A DNA stretch of 64,000 nt from Lota lota. Taxonomy: Eukaryota > Chordata > Actinopteri > Gadiformes > Lotidae. The notes below the pieces were generated by a model that saw only the letters and a list, made by a program, of their open reading frames with translations, was not told the DNA's origin and searched no databases. The stretch lies in NCBI GenBank assembly GCA_026745465.1, contig JACYXH010000826.1, positions 4,938,724 through 5,002,723 on the forward strand, in the 5' to 3' direction. Positions within the stretch are counted from its first letter, which is position 1. Each line of letters starts with the position of its first letter. The position numbers were made by a program, and so were the translations under genes. This document shows positions 49,930-62,743 of the stretch, one piece after another.

Positions 49930-51548
49930 CTGTCTGTTTTTGTATTAGTTTTTATTATGACTATTATTTTATATATCAGTCTTGGGATCACAACTCCACA
50001 TACACATTCCCTCTGCAGCCTCTGTGACAGTAGCCCCAGTGCTAGTGGATAAGGTGGTACAACAGATGACATTCAGCTAGTAGTAGTAATAGCACAATAC
50101 AGTACTAGTACAACATTCAAATGGGAAAAGTTCTGAAAACACAGACTGTTCCTCTACTGATGATGTAGATGTACTACTTAAGCAACGAGGAAATCAGTTT
50201 GAGGCAAAGATAAACAGCCGAAATGCAGCTGGCGTCTTTTTTAAGCACCGGTAATAAGATATTATGTCTTTGAAAGTAAACTTCTGCGTAGAATAGCCGC
50301 CGTGGGTCTATGGCGGGGGTCTCTAACCAGTGCTTGCATTTATGGTTCTGTGTCCCGACTTGTCCTTACATTTCTGGAGAGGTGCACGTAAGCTAAGCTG
50401 GCAGACACTTTTGGCTACGCCGGTAACTCGGAGACCCACAGCGTTCCCAGGTGGCTGACGCAGAAGTATAAATTAAGCGTATTCTTTCTTGCTGTTCACA
50501 TTTGGCACAAGCTAGCTTTGTTTGAAATAGCAGAGACGTTTAGTATTTAGTCATTTAGCATTTCCAAAGTGTCTTATAGTGTCTCACAATGAAGCAAGGA
50601 GATTCACCCAGCTGCGTTGCAGTAGTTATTCAACAGAGATTCCCCTCGACCTCACTTCCTAAACTGAGGATACTTCAGTGTATCCTACACAGGAAGTGTA
50701 GATTATTTTCACATCATCAGCAATACACAGATGAGGCAAGTTGGAAGGTTGTAATCTGCCTAGGTCTCGGTCTCGGTCGCCTTTGATGATGCTGAAGCAG
50801 CTCACCTTGGCCACTAACTTCTACTGCTCATCTCTCGAAGGAATAGTGATTAAGCAATAGCAAGGACGACATCGGAATTTGTTTTGGAACACTCATGGGG
50901 TTGTCACAGCACTCACTCTGACTGCAGTGTTCCCGGACCTGTGATAAAGTACAGCACAGTGTACAGCACAGCAACTCGGATGACCACGGCTTTTTCTAAA
51001 GGCAAGGGCTGTCGCCAGAGTCCCCATAACGTAACCCTAGAGTTTAAACGCTTATAAACCATGACTTCAAACCCACTGTCTCCTAGCTTACTTATTATAG
51101 GTTAATAACAAACCATAAGGGATCAAATAAGGAACAATCTGAAATACAACTTTAAACTTCCCACTGGGAAAATTCAGAAAGTGGACACCCATTCTAACAA
51201 TGTGTGCTCTCTGGATGATTTTTTCACATTCCAGCATTTATGTGTATGCTTGTGCACATGCATGCGTGTATGTGTGCGCATTTTTGTGTTTGTATGTTTG
51301 TACTTGTTTGCTTGTTCACGTGAATGTGTGCTTGCTTGCGTGTGAGTGTGTGTGTGTGTGTGTGTTGTGTCTGTGTGTATGCACATGTGTGCAAGCATGC
51401 ACATATTTGGCAACAGAAGTCATAACATCAATATGTACATGCGAGTGGCACTAAAGCAGCTCTATGGATGCGCAAGGTACCTGCAATGCTGCGTGCCCTC
51501 TGATGCGTGCGCTGACCTGGTGCTCTCTCCCTTTCTCTCCGTGCGCAG

Positions 51549-51654
51549 GTTCACCCTCTGCTGATGCGCGAGAGGCGCTCCGAGTCCCACAGGAACAAGC
51601 TCCTGCGGCGAACAGTCAGTGTTCCTGTTGAGGGGCGGCCACATCCAGAGATGG
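51549..51654 (+). CDS. syngap1: syngap1 coding exon 3
   Basis: Thirty-five codons plus one base follow acceptor TGCGCAG. The frame reads [15 protein letters not shown] and then [20 protein letters not shown], ending ATGG before donor GTAAGC at 51655. Mammalian SYNGAP1 has IHPLLIRDRRSES and [17 protein letters not shown] at the same place, directly after the DEDE that ends the preceding exon. This segment continues the N-terminal PH region; the basic RRTVSVP stretch is strongly conserved. The paralogues DAB2IP and RASAL2 lack this N-terminus as far as I recall, which supports syngap1. Whether it is syngap1a or syngap1b cannot be told from the window. Confidence 0.93.
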
Positions 51655-51714
51655 GTAAGCAACCTGATATGCTGCAGGAAGGGGACTGTCCCCCGCCTGG
51701 CTGGTTTGCCCAGA

Positions 51715-52001
51715 GTAACAAAAAGTAACAGAGTTATATAGAACTATATAGTTACATGGCGGTACATTGAGGAACATAGTTACATAGAGTTGCATGGAGT
51801 ACCTTATAGTAACAAAGAGTTATATACAAGTATACAGTTACATTTAGGTACATAGAGTTACATAGAGTTACAGGGAGTTACCTAGAGTAACAGTAAAACA
51901 GAGTTATATAGAACTATACAGTTACAGTGAGGTACATAGAGTTACACAGTAACACAGAGTTACACAGGGAGACAGAGTCCCATAACATAGTTATATAAAG
52001 A
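51715..52001. repeat. minisatellite rich in AGTTACATAGAG-like units, left part
   Basis: Short units such as GTTACATAGA, GGTACATAGAGTTACA and AGAGTTATATAGAACTATA recur from 51715 to the transposon boundary, with a longer near-repeat of about 170 bp (51728 and 51900). Similar words resume at 53571-53634 on the other side of the Tc1-like copy. Confidence 0.85.
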
Positions 52002-52003
52002 TA

Positions 52004-53568
52004 CACTGCTCAAAAAAATAAAGGGAACACTTAAACAACACAATGTAACTCCAAGTCAATCACACTTCTGTGAAATCAAACTGTCCACTTAGGAAGCAAC
52101 ACTGATTGACAATACATTTCACATGCTGTTGTGCAAATGGACTAGACAACAGGTGGAAATTATAGGCAATTAGCAAGACACCCCCAATAAAGGAGTGGTT
52201 CTGCAGGTGGTGACCACAGACCACTGCTCAGTTCCTATGCTTCCTGGCTGATGTTTTGGTCACTTTTGAATGCTGGCGGTGCTTTCACTCTAGTGGTAGC
52301 ATGAGACGGAGTCTACAACCCACACAAGTGGCTCAGGTAGTGCAGCTCATCCAGGATGGCACATCAATGCGAGCTGTGGCAAGAAGGTTTGCTGTGTCTG
52401 TCAGCGTAGTGTCCAGAGCATGGAGGCGCTACCAGGAGACAGGCCAGTACATCAGGAGACGTGGAGGAGGCCGTAGGAGGGCAACAACCCAGCAGCAGGA
52501 CCGCTACCTCCGCCTTTGTGCAAGGAGGAGCAGGAGGAGCACTGCCAGAGCCCTGCAAAATGACCTCCAGCAGGCCACAAATGTGCATGTGTCTGCTCAA
52601 ACAGAAACAGACTCCATGAGGGTGGTATGAGGGCCCGACGTCCACAGGTGGGGGTTGTGCTTACAGCCCAACACCGTGCAGGACGTTTGGCATTTGCCAG
52701 AGAACACCAAGATTGGCAAATTCGCCACTGGCGCCCTGTGCTCTTCACAGATGAAAGCAGGTTCACACTGAGCACATGTGACAGACGTGACAGAGTCTGG
52801 AGACGCCGTGGAGAACGTTCTGCTGCCTGCAACATCCTCCAGCATGACTGGTTTGGCGGTGGGTCAGTCATGGTGTGGGGTGGCATTTCTTTGGGGGGCC
52901 GCACAGCCCTCCATGTGCTCGCCAGAGGTAGCCTGACTGCCATTAGGTACCGAGATGAGATCCTCAGACCCCTTGTGAGACCATATGCTGGTGTGGTTGG
53001 CCCTGGGTTCCTCCTAATGCAAGACAATGCTAGACCTCATGTGGCTGGAGTGTGTCAGCAGTTCCTGCAAGAGGAAGGCATTGATGCTATGGACTGGCCC
53101 GCCCGTTCCTCAGACCTGAATCCAATTGAGCACATCTGGGACATCATGTCTCGCTCCATCCACCAATGCCACTTTGCACCACAGACTGTCCAGGAGTTGG
53201 CGGATGCTTTAGTCCAGGTCTGGGAGGAGATGCCTCAGGAGACCATCCGCCACCTTATCAGGAGCATGCCCAGGCGTTGTAGGGAGGTCATACAGGCACG
53301 TGGAGGCCACACACACTACTGAGCCTCATTTTGACTTGTTTTAAAGACATTACATCAACGTTGGATCAGCCTGTAGTGTGGTTTTCCACTTTAATTTTGA
53401 GTGTAACTCCAAATCCAGACCTCCATGGGTTAATAAATTTGATTTCCATTGATCATTTTTGTGTGATTTTGTTGTCAGCACATTCAACTATGTAAAGAAA
53501 AAAGATTATTTCATTCATTCAGATCTAGGATGTGTTATTTTAGTGTTCCCTTTATTTTTTGAGCAGTT
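52004..53568 (+). mobile_element. near-full-length Tc1/mariner (DD34E) transposon
   Basis: The ends are CACTGCTCAAAAAAATAAAG on the left and, on the reverse strand, AACTGCTCAAAAAATAAAGG on the right, each preceded by TA (52002-52003 and 53569-53570), the expected Tc1 target duplication. Terminal repeats match for at least 28 bp with slight differences. Length is about 1,565 bp, typical for Tc1 elements. It carries one transposase gene on the + strand, broken by a frameshift. It lies inside a minisatellite in syngap1 intron 3. Confidence 0.95.
52301..53322 (+). pseudogene. Tc1-like transposase, disrupted by a single 4-bp deletion
   Basis: The start ATG at 52301 opens a helix-turn-helix DNA-binding region ([20 protein letters not shown] and a second PAIRED-like part with RRRGGGRRR). 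The first frame runs to a TGA at 52628-52630. The second frame takes over from about 52603 and continues to a TGA at 53320-53322. It contains LFTDESRF (first Asp), LMQDNARPH (second Asp) and SSDLNPIEHIW (Glu); 34 residues separate the last two, the DD34E signature. Compared with the family pattern the junction lacks part of a Val codon, consistent with loss of four bases near 52600. The catalytic residues are otherwise intact, so the copy looks young. It cannot make full-length transposase as it stands. Confidence 0.93.
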
Positions 53569-53570
53569 TA

Positions 53571-53634
53571 TATAGACGTGGAGTTGCATAGAGGTACATA
53601 GTTACATTTATATGGTTACATAGAAGATAGCATG
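53571..53634. repeat. minisatellite with GTTACATAGAG-like units, right part
   Basis: GAGTTGCATAGAGGTACATA and GGTTACATAGAAG continue the array seen at 51715-52001, so the transposon split one array. Confidence 0.8.
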
Positions 53635-53699
53635 GGAAACTTAAGGCTTTAAAAAATGTGCTGTGATGCTTTAGCATTAACACACACACACACACACAC

Positions 53700-54300
53700 A
53701 TGCCACTGATGCGTTCCGCCGTCTTCCCCACCCTCTGGAGGGCCTTTGTGATCAGCAGCTGAGCAGCTGCCGTACCAGGCAGTAATGCAGCCAGAGAGGT
53801 GCACCTTTAAATGTTAGTGAGAGTTTTGATGGACATCTTGAGTCTCCTCAGGAAGTTTAGGCTATTTTGGGCAGCATTTGCTGCCTGGACCAATCGAGGT
53901 CATCGTTGATGAGCGCACTGAGGAACTTGAAGCAAGAGACTTCTGCACCATCGATCTGCATTGAATGCAGACATTGAGAGAGAGATTGTTGTCCTGGCAC
54001 CATGTGACCAAGACGCGGATCTCCTCCCTGTAGGCGGTTTCATGGTTGCCGGAGATGAGACCCAGGATGGTGGTGCAGTCTGCAAACTTAAGGATGACGT
54101 TGGAGCTGCGCATGGCCACGTAGTCATGCATGAACAGGGCTTACAGGAGGGGACTGATTACACAGCCTTGAGGGGCTCCGGTTGCTCAGGGTCAGTGCAG
54201 AGGTGAGGTTACCTCTTCTCACTACCGGGTTCTGCCCGTCAGGAAGTCCAGGATCCATTTGCAAGGAGAGGAATTAAGACCCCTGATAAAGTTATAGTCG
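53700..54300 (-). pseudogene. non-LTR retrotransposon (LINE) reverse-transcriptase fragment
   Basis: On the minus strand the translation includes MHDYVAMRSSNVILKFADCT, LGLISGNHETAYREEIRVLV and TWCQDNNLSLNV, the familiar palm and following region of fish Rex1/L2-type reverse transcriptases. Further down come words matching LRRLK and a CITAWYG-like segment (about 53800-53870, in shifted frames). The normal catalytic FADD reads FADC, frames shift, and both ends are missing, so the copy is dead. The clade is not certain. Confidence 0.78.
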
Positions 54301-54783
54301 GCATAGGGATGAGTTAATCAAACTAAATCCTTGGGACTAGGCCATTGAATGACTTGTCTTTACCCATCTCTTGAAACATTATTGACAGTATATGAAACTA
54401 TACATTGTTGACCCTTATACCTGCATAAATGTCCAAGTCACTTAGGTGTCCAGTATATGCTACAAAATTAAAACTATAGATAGTTAGATACTATAACTCT
54501 CTCTCTGCTCTCTCTCTGTGCTGCAGAAACCTTTCTCTGTTTGTTTGTGTTTGTTTGCGTCTGACTCAGTGTCTGCTTTCACCTTCTCCCACCGTACACC
54601 TCCTCTCCACTCCCAGCTATTTAGAGGCCGTCCCATGGGACAGGATCTCTCTCTGTATGTGCACTATACCGTGGACGCTCTCTACGTGTGTTTATGAACA
54701 CGCACTCTTGTGGACGCACGCCTCTCTGCAGCGGAACCGTAGCGCTGTCTCCCTGAGAGAAACCAGCCAATGACACGCACATG

Positions 54784-54921
<138 letters not shown>

Positions 54922-56999
54922 TGTGATGATTGACATTACTACAGTGAATGTAAGCTAACTAGCTGATTGACATGAATGTCAATGAGATGATGTGCTGACA
55001 CTGCAATGCAGAATAGTTCCTGTTATTAAGTACTTAAGATCATAGCCCATTGCATAGCACGGTAGCATGTCCATCGCATAGCACTCTATATGCTATGGTT
55101 TGCTAGCAGCTTATGGGCTATGATGCGCTGACATCAATATAGACCAGCTATGACCATCATTACATGCCTTTGGCCATTTTATCTTCTCAAGATCTGTTTA
55201 TATTGGACTTTTGTTTAAAGAAGCAGCCAGCCAGCATGTCTAAGCGTGGACATCTAAATTCCATTTAACACTTATCACTTGGGGTGTTCCTAGGCAGAAC
55301 CTTGATCATTCTCACTGCAATCCAATTTAACACTTCCTCCACAAATTGTAGGAAAAACAACAAATGTAATGTTTTAACCCAAATAATGTTTGTAAATAAA
55401 AAAACATTGGAAATTGATTTAAATAATAACGCTGTCGTCTTTCAAAGCGCTTGGGCATGAGCTGCATTCACAGCTTATATGGACCGCTCTCTTCCGGACA
55501 GAATCCAAGCTGTGGAACATCCGGTTTGTGCTGTGGACAAACCCATGTGGTGTTGTAGACACCGGGGTTTGTAGGCTCAGCAGTGACATGTACTGGCAGG
55601 TGATTGGCTGGTTGGCCCATCAGAGATGATTGGCGGAGACGGTGTGGGATGGATGTTTGTAGGACATGTGTGTCCAGTCCTTCCTAAACGGAGCACCCGA
55701 AACATCTCCACGGACTACCTTTAGTCACAAGAGAGTGTAACGGACAAGGCTGAATAATCATATGACAAGGAATGTATTTTTATTCAAGCACTCAAGTCAT
55801 TTGACAAAGTACCATTCTAAGGTATAATTTAGAGCAATCTGAGCGAAAACTACAGACACTTTTATCCAATGCAACTTTTTTTGTAACATGTCATTAAGGA
55901 GCAGGTAGGCGTTAGGGCCACTTGCCAGGGATGCCTACAGATAGACATGTGGACAAGGGGTTACAATCCTTCGGCTGGCAGTCAAACACCATTACCATAC
56001 CTAGACTATCCTTCACCCTCCAATATATATCCTTGGAGACAGATAATGTATTTTTACTGAAATTGTACATTTAGTCTAAAAATGAATCCAAATAATATCA
56101 AATGATAACCGTGTTTTCATTTTTTTCTAATCTATTTAAAAGGCTCCATTCCTTTCTCCAATTGAAAGGTGTTAAAGTCAGTAAGCATTCACATTGCCAC
56201 TGTAGCCACAAAGTCTGATACTGAGGTCATGCCATGACTTATTTATTGTGTCGATTTTCTAGTTGTCTTGCAGACATATCTGCTTCCCCCATATTGCTTT
56301 GCAAATGACCTTTGGCCTCATTTGCCATGGCTGGCTTTAGCCATGGCCAATCCTTAACTCTCCACGATGGTCACTCCCCTCACCTTTGTTTCCTTCATTG
56401 TTACTGCCCACGATGTAAAAGTTTCCCTAAAAGAATCATGTAAACCCATTGTCTCATTGAAGATGCTTGGCATATTGCTGCCTGTGTCTTCCCATGATCA
56501 TGCTCTATTAAAATCAAATACTTTGCTGTCAAGAAGTGTCCTAAAATAAATACCTTTACATCAGTACGTGAACCCTCTTTTTCCAGATACAATTCAAACA
56601 CTACGAGATAAAAAAAAAACAACTGATTTGCGCTTAAGTTCCTGGGAAGGAAGGGGTCCATGTCAACTTTGTGATACTTTTTGCATATCACAAACGCATT
56701 GTTGAGCATGAGTATGAGGGTAGTCATGCTTTTTAATGAGGCAGAGATAAGATAAGGTGAGATGTACTGTACTAATCCCAGACGAGTGTCATAGAATTTA
56801 AGATAAAACAATTTAAAAATAATAAAACCTAAAATATACATACAGAAAATATGTACGTATACACCTTAAGAGTAGTATAAACGTATATTCAAAAATGTAT
56901 ATAAAACTGTTAAGGAAGACATTATTGACAGCATAATGATAAATTAATGAAACTATACATGATGGACCATTATACATACGTGTCTGAAGTGGATATGAG

Positions 57000-57482
57000 T
57001 GCTGGTGGAACTCCTGGTGGAACCACAGGGAAAAGGACTCAAGTCCACGACTCAAGAGGCAAAAGTCTGGTTAAAAATAGTCTTTACTTGTAGAAACAAG
57101 GGTCAGTCCCCGGGTAATCAGTTCGGTGATCAGGCAAACAATACGGCAGGGAGAAGACAAAGGTGTAGTCAGGGAAAAACGAGGAAAAAAAAACCAGGAA
57201 CCGTATTAATCGCTAAGAAAATGCTGGGACACTTGTTACAAGGAACAAAGATGAACTGGCACAGAGGGAGGGAAACATGCTGACTAAATACACTAGGAGG
57301 GGAATGATAATGAGGGACAGGTGAAAACAATCAAGGTGAGGGAGGACAATCCCAGAGGCGGGAAACGCTAGTATCTAAAATGAGGAGACGTACGTAAGAC
57401 AAGGTGAAACAGGAAATGATGAGAAAATGAATGAAACAATAAAAACATAACTCAATGAGCAGGGCGAGACCTGACAGCTGGT
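57000..57482. mobile_element. probable degenerate interspersed fish repeat, unclassified
   Basis: The word order (GTCTTTACTTGTAGAAACAA, GGTAATCAGTTCGGTGATCA, GATGAACTGGCACAGAGGGA, AAATACACTAGGAGG, GACAGGTGAAAACAATCAAG, then GAGACCTGACAG at the right end) resembles a dispersed repeat I recognise from many fish genomes. I cannot name its class and the ends are approximate. Confidence 0.45.
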
Positions 57483-59936
57483 TGTCATGACTAACCTTGA
57501 CCAGTGTCAGCCCAGTGCTCCGCTACACACCTTCTTCCTCCTGGGTTGTGATTGGTTGTTTGACAGCAAACCCCTGCAAAGCCGCCAGATGTGTCAACAC
57601 ACAAAGACGGTGTCTAGATCAACCGTGAGTCTGTCTGAGAGCCGCCTGGCTTCCCCATCACGTCCTCTGAAAGCAGACTTAATAATTTCTCTTCTCCGTC
57701 CACTATGCAGTAATTCCTATTTAATGAAGACATCAGCTTAAGAGGATATATGCAAATTAACTTCTTGATTAGCAATGCAGTGTTGTGAAAAGATAAATTA
57801 TCTTCCTTTGGTCGCTTCCTTTTGTCCGTTGTTTCATATAGTTACCATAAACACAAGTACATGTTGTTGTATGGGATAAAAACCTTTCCGTTATTATGGA
57901 AGATGTTTTCTACAGAGTGAAACATAACAGTTGAGTATATCACTCAATGAAGGACTCAGACTGTTACTCAAATGGAGTATCCTATGAGTGTATTAGAGTA
58001 TGTCGATATATATGTCCAGGCTAAAATCACGGCTCATCTTAACCAGGAAAGAGTTTGAAAAGGGTGTAGACAGCTATTGGTTTCAGGAGGTTTTGTGATC
58101 CAGACAAGGAAATGGCGCAGCCAGCTAAAGTAGTCTGCTCATGCACATGATAGAAGGTATGTGTTTTTACCATTTCAGTGTGGACAGCAGCATTTAAATG
58201 GGTCCTTTTTCCTGGAGGAATGTCTGTCTTTATTGGCTAATTGTCTGTCTCACTATGGCACAGGACAATCTTCAGAACAAATAAGAGCATAAAGTGGCAT
58301 CTTACCTTATCTTAAATCGCTGGTGAAAACGTGAGGACGAAAAGCTTTTGACACAATGGAGGCACCTGGGAAGCCAAGACCCTCCATTAGGAGGGATTCA
58401 GATCACCGGACAGCAGCCATTGAAACTAAGCCAAGTCATCCTTAATCAGTACTATCCAATGCAGCTGCTCCTTGATTGGCAATGAGGAACAGCTTCCTCA
58501 TTCCTAATGACCAAACAAACTCTTTGCCAGCTACAAAGCCAGGACTTTCGCCCTGCTGTTCAGATGCCATGAAGGCAAGCTCCAGAGAAAACAGTTTGCA
58601 GCACTGAAGAGCAAACTAAGATGAAGAGAAGAATATTGAGGAGAAATAGTTAACTGTTGTGTGTCTTCCCTTATGTGTCTCACCCACTTCCCCCTGTTGT
58701 TGAAGCAGGCTCCAGTCCAAGCCTGAAACCCCATTGGAGGAATGGTACCCTTTATGTTGGATTAACCCCTAAACTCCCCTTTACCCTTGATTATGATTAT
58801 TTAAAATCAAACCAATTCAGATTGTCTTGTTTTAGTTCTCAAGTCTGCCTTATTGCTGTCAAATGGCCAACAAAATAAAATACAAATTACATTTATCTGG
58901 TATATTGTATTACATTGTGTTACTTTAAGATCTCTTTCATTTTCTCAGTCCTTTTTCTTCGAACACCAAACTAGCTTTAGAGAAGAAAACCAGGTCTGGG
59001 TGGATTGAATTGTAGATGGATTGGTTTTATTCTTTAGACAAGTTGAACAGTTGCTCGAGTAACTTTTGAACTAAAGTGGCGGAAGTTGCAGTGGAAAAAC
59101 TCATACAAAACTGTTTTACAAAGCAGCTGCTGCAAAGCAAAGGTTATGAAGGCCAGGTTGAAGCGGTTGAAGCAAAGTTTGGTGCAGATAGGTGAATTCT
59201 GGGAAAAGTTAATCTGATGTTTATCCTTCCTTTCATTAGCTGCTTGAGATAGATGACGTTCATTAATGAATTTGGCCTTTACTGTTTAGCGTTCACATCC
59301 TAAATTGACTTTGTCTGAGGCTGCTCAATTTAAAAGCATATTATCTAAATTACTTTCCCTGTGGTGCTGTCGCAAACACAGTGAAGGCGGGCAGGCGTCA
59401 ACATTTGACTCAATACAATGTCAACCAGTAAAGAGTTTTTCAGGGTATTTTTACCTCTCTCTATTTGCCTCTTCATTCATTAATTCCTGCTGTCGTCTTT
59501 CTCCTGACTGAGGTTGTCTAAGGTGAAGTTGGTTGGTAGAAATGCCTTGATCTGATAGGCTGGAGCAGTGTTTTTCAGAAGGCTGAATATAATCCAGCCA
59601 GTCTTTTATTTCATTTGAATTACTATATTCTGACTAAAGTTTACTGAAGATGACATTGCAAATAATTGATTTCGTGGCCCCATTCCCTATAGGATAATTA
59701 AATGAACAGAGACCAACAGAGAAGCATAAATATGATGTATTAAATAAATATGCTTTTCTTTTCTTTTTTCAAGGTAATTGCTTTTTGGCAGCAGAAGCAT
59801 CCTGTCCCTTGATTCACAGAAAAAGTGTTTTTCATTCACTTTCACGTACACACTTACAAGCCATTTCTCTTCACCTGACCTCAAAAGCTTCTTGGATACA
59901 CTTGTCATTAAATCATTAACAACCAAGCTGTTAGCA

Positions 59937-60287
59937 CAGTGGTTCTCAAACTAATTGACTAATTCACCCCCTCTTATATATTTACTTCAGCCAAGTTCCC
60001 CTATACCAGCACAAAACATTTTGGGGAGGGAGATTTATGTGCATGTTTTTATAAACATGAACAATAAACTGTTTGTATGAGTACTTACAGTTGAACTACA
60101 GGTAGAGTTGTGCTTCACTTATGATTGTTGTCATTCATTAGAAAGATTTACCGAACTTGTATGTAAGTATTTCGATTTACATAATTATATGAACGTTTTA
60201 TTCAGATTCAGATTTTTGTACATTTTCCTAGTAAGCCCTTCAATCCTTCAAAGTAGGGGAATGCATACCCCCATTTGAGAAACACTG
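59937..60287. mobile_element. hAT-like MITE (351 bp) with CAGTGGTTCTCAAAC termini
   Basis: The left end is CAGTGGTTCTCAAACTAATT and the right end is ATTTGAGAAACACTG, inverted copies of each other with two mismatches. The terminus is typical of hAT (Charlie/MER1-type) non-autonomous elements. The flanking octamers TGTTAGCA and CACTAGTA differ only by transitions (4 of 8 match), so the target duplication is eroded or coincidental. No coding capacity. Confidence 0.65.
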
Positions 60288-60404
60288 CACTAGTATACTA
60301 AAACATGCTGATAGAATCATGTACTTTACTGAAGCATAAAATTAGAAAAGGGATTACACCAAAAGGGGAATAATGTCTCTTCTGACCCATTGCATTACGG
60401 CAGT

Positions 60405-60423
60405 GGGGGGGGGGGGGGGGGGG
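60405..60423. repeat. polyG tract
   Basis: Nineteen consecutive G residues. Confidence 0.95.
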
Positions 60424-61815
60424 CTTGTGTAGGTAACTACTTCAAGAGCTTAATCTTGGGTGACGGTTACTTTAGAGGAAGACTTTGGAGATGGGGAGAA
60501 GAATTTTGATTATTTTAAATCTGATGTCAGTGAGAGCTGAATTGGATGTAGCAGTGCATTCCAGGTTACAACGTTACACAAGACTGACGGGTAATAAAGC
60601 TAGTGATGCTGTCAGGGTCATGTCTGAAACCCTACTTCTTTCTCTCTCCATCTCTCTCTCTCTGTCTCTCTCCGTCTGCTATATTTTCCCCACCGAGAAG
60701 CTTGTTCTTGTCTTTGTGATGATTTGCTGAGTCATGCTGCCGGCTGGCTGTCAGGACAGGAAATGAATACAAACGCGTAGCTGCTGTAGGGCTGTTTCAT
60801 CGCATGACGGACACAGGGGGACTCAGGGTTAAATCCCCAACACTCTGCCGTTAAGTATTTCACGATTGAGACGTACGCCACCCTTAAGCCCTCTTAACTT
60901 TATTAAGAGGGCTGTAAAGACGAATGTTTCTTTAGTAGACTTTAGGTGTGTAGAAATACACCGTTAGCAAGTTGTCTCTGAAAGGTACAGAATACAGTGT
61001 TGCCAAAGACTAGTAACATCTCAGCAGTGCTGAGTGGATCATTCTATTTCAGTTGGTTCATTTCCGTTGGTTTCTTCTAGATTCTGTGATCATGCGTTCT
61101 ACGATTTTTCGTGGTTTTAACTACTGGCCTCAGCAATCAATGGCAATGTTCAGGGAAACCATGTTGATTAAAGAACAAAATTGTCAATGTGTACATTAAC
61201 ATGAGCGTTTCACATGTGCATTCCTGACAGAGGAGACGCACTCCTTCCTACCAGGATTAGAATAAAAAATTATTTGAAAATAAGCGAGAATATAAATGAT
61301 AGTTCAGTAAGACAAACAAGCTCGGCTGTCATCATTATGGAACACGTCGGTATGAGAATACAAATACTTCTCTCTAAATCCGCCTCTTTCAGTGCCAGTG
61401 TCATAATAATAACTTCAATACTTGTGTAGCGTTTTCTCTACATTATCCAACATTCAGTTTATGTTTGACAGTTCACATACCTTGCTAACGTCGCGGTGTA
61501 CATCTCTGGTAAGACAGGAAACAAGCTTTTTTCCCCCTGCACCCTGCTCTATGCAAATGGTTACATAATGCAGACGCTCAGCGAAGCACTCTGCTGTTAT
61601 GATGCTTTAATAGCTCACAAAAGGTGGGGAATAGCCGGAGAAAGCTGACGTGACCTCAGCTTGATTGACAGTCGTGTGCCGGCTTGCCGTGCTCAGAGGT
61701 CCCGAGTTTGCACGCCCTTCCAACCGCTGAGACATGCTCTCTGGGAGGGTATGCGAGAGGATGCCACACACACACACATACAGATAGTCTCACAGGCATA
61801 TGCTCACACACATAT

Positions 61816-61822
<7 letters not shown>

Positions 61823-61896
<74 letters not shown>
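61823..61896. repeat. (AC)36 microsatellite
   Basis: A perfect AC run, preceded by shorter AC runs at 61767-61820. Confidence 0.97.
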
Positions 61897-61899
<3 letters not shown>

Positions 61900-62029
61900 G
61901 CATATAATCATGCACACATCCTTGCACAGACACTTTTCCTCTGATCTCCCGTCATCAGGGACCTTCTGTACCTGCAGCAAGATGATGAATGGAGCTTGGT
62001 TAGTGTAAAAGACTCTCCATGGACTATGA

Positions 62030-62645
62030 AATCGTACCCAGGACTGTCCTGACCCACTTCTAGTCCAACCCAGGACTAGAAAAAAGCATGACTAGTTCTG
62101 ATTATATATGATAAATTGAGCTAGGTTAGTGTAAAATAATATTGTCCAGACTAGTGTCTTGATGGTTTACTGGACTAACCCAGAACTATATTAACCTGGA
62201 CTAGTCTATCTGCAGGACTAGAATAACCCAGGACTAGTGAAATTCAAGACTAGAATAATACAGGACTAGATTAACCCATGGCTAGAAATAGTCTATCCAA
62301 AGGCTAGAATAACCCAGGGCTACAATAACCCAGGATTATATTAACCCAGGATTATATTAACCCAGGGATAGATTAACCCAGGACTAGACTAACCCAGGAT
62401 TAGATTAACTCAAGGCTAGAATAAACCAGGACTAGTATAACCCAGGACAAGAATAACCCATGACTTGTCTAACCCAGGGCTAGATCACCTGGGACTAGAA
62501 TAACACAGGACTATGTAATCAAGGACTAGATTAACCCAGGACTAGAATAACCCAGGGCTTGAATAACCCAGGGCTAGAATAACCCAGGACTGTTTTAATC
62601 AAGGACTTGATTGACCCAGGGCTAAATTTACCAAGGACCAGATAC
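62030..62645. repeat. degenerate minisatellite with 15-17-bp AACCCAGGACTAGAAT units
   Basis: More than 25 variable copies of AACCCAGGACTAGAAT and relatives (AACCCAGGGCTAGAAT, AACCCAGGATTATATT). Unit length drifts between about 14 and 20, so the array is old. Confidence 0.9.
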
Positions 62646-62743
62646 AGGGAATGAAGAAGCGTAAATATATCGTTAATGAGGTATATCTATTGAGTGACAT
62701 GAAGTTAATAGTAGATTTTTCTTTCAGGATGCTTACAAGATCA

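Noticed and set aside
57487-57741. 84-codon frame considered as the next syngap1 exon
   Set aside because: No similarity to the expected SynGAP segment and no matching phase-1 acceptor.
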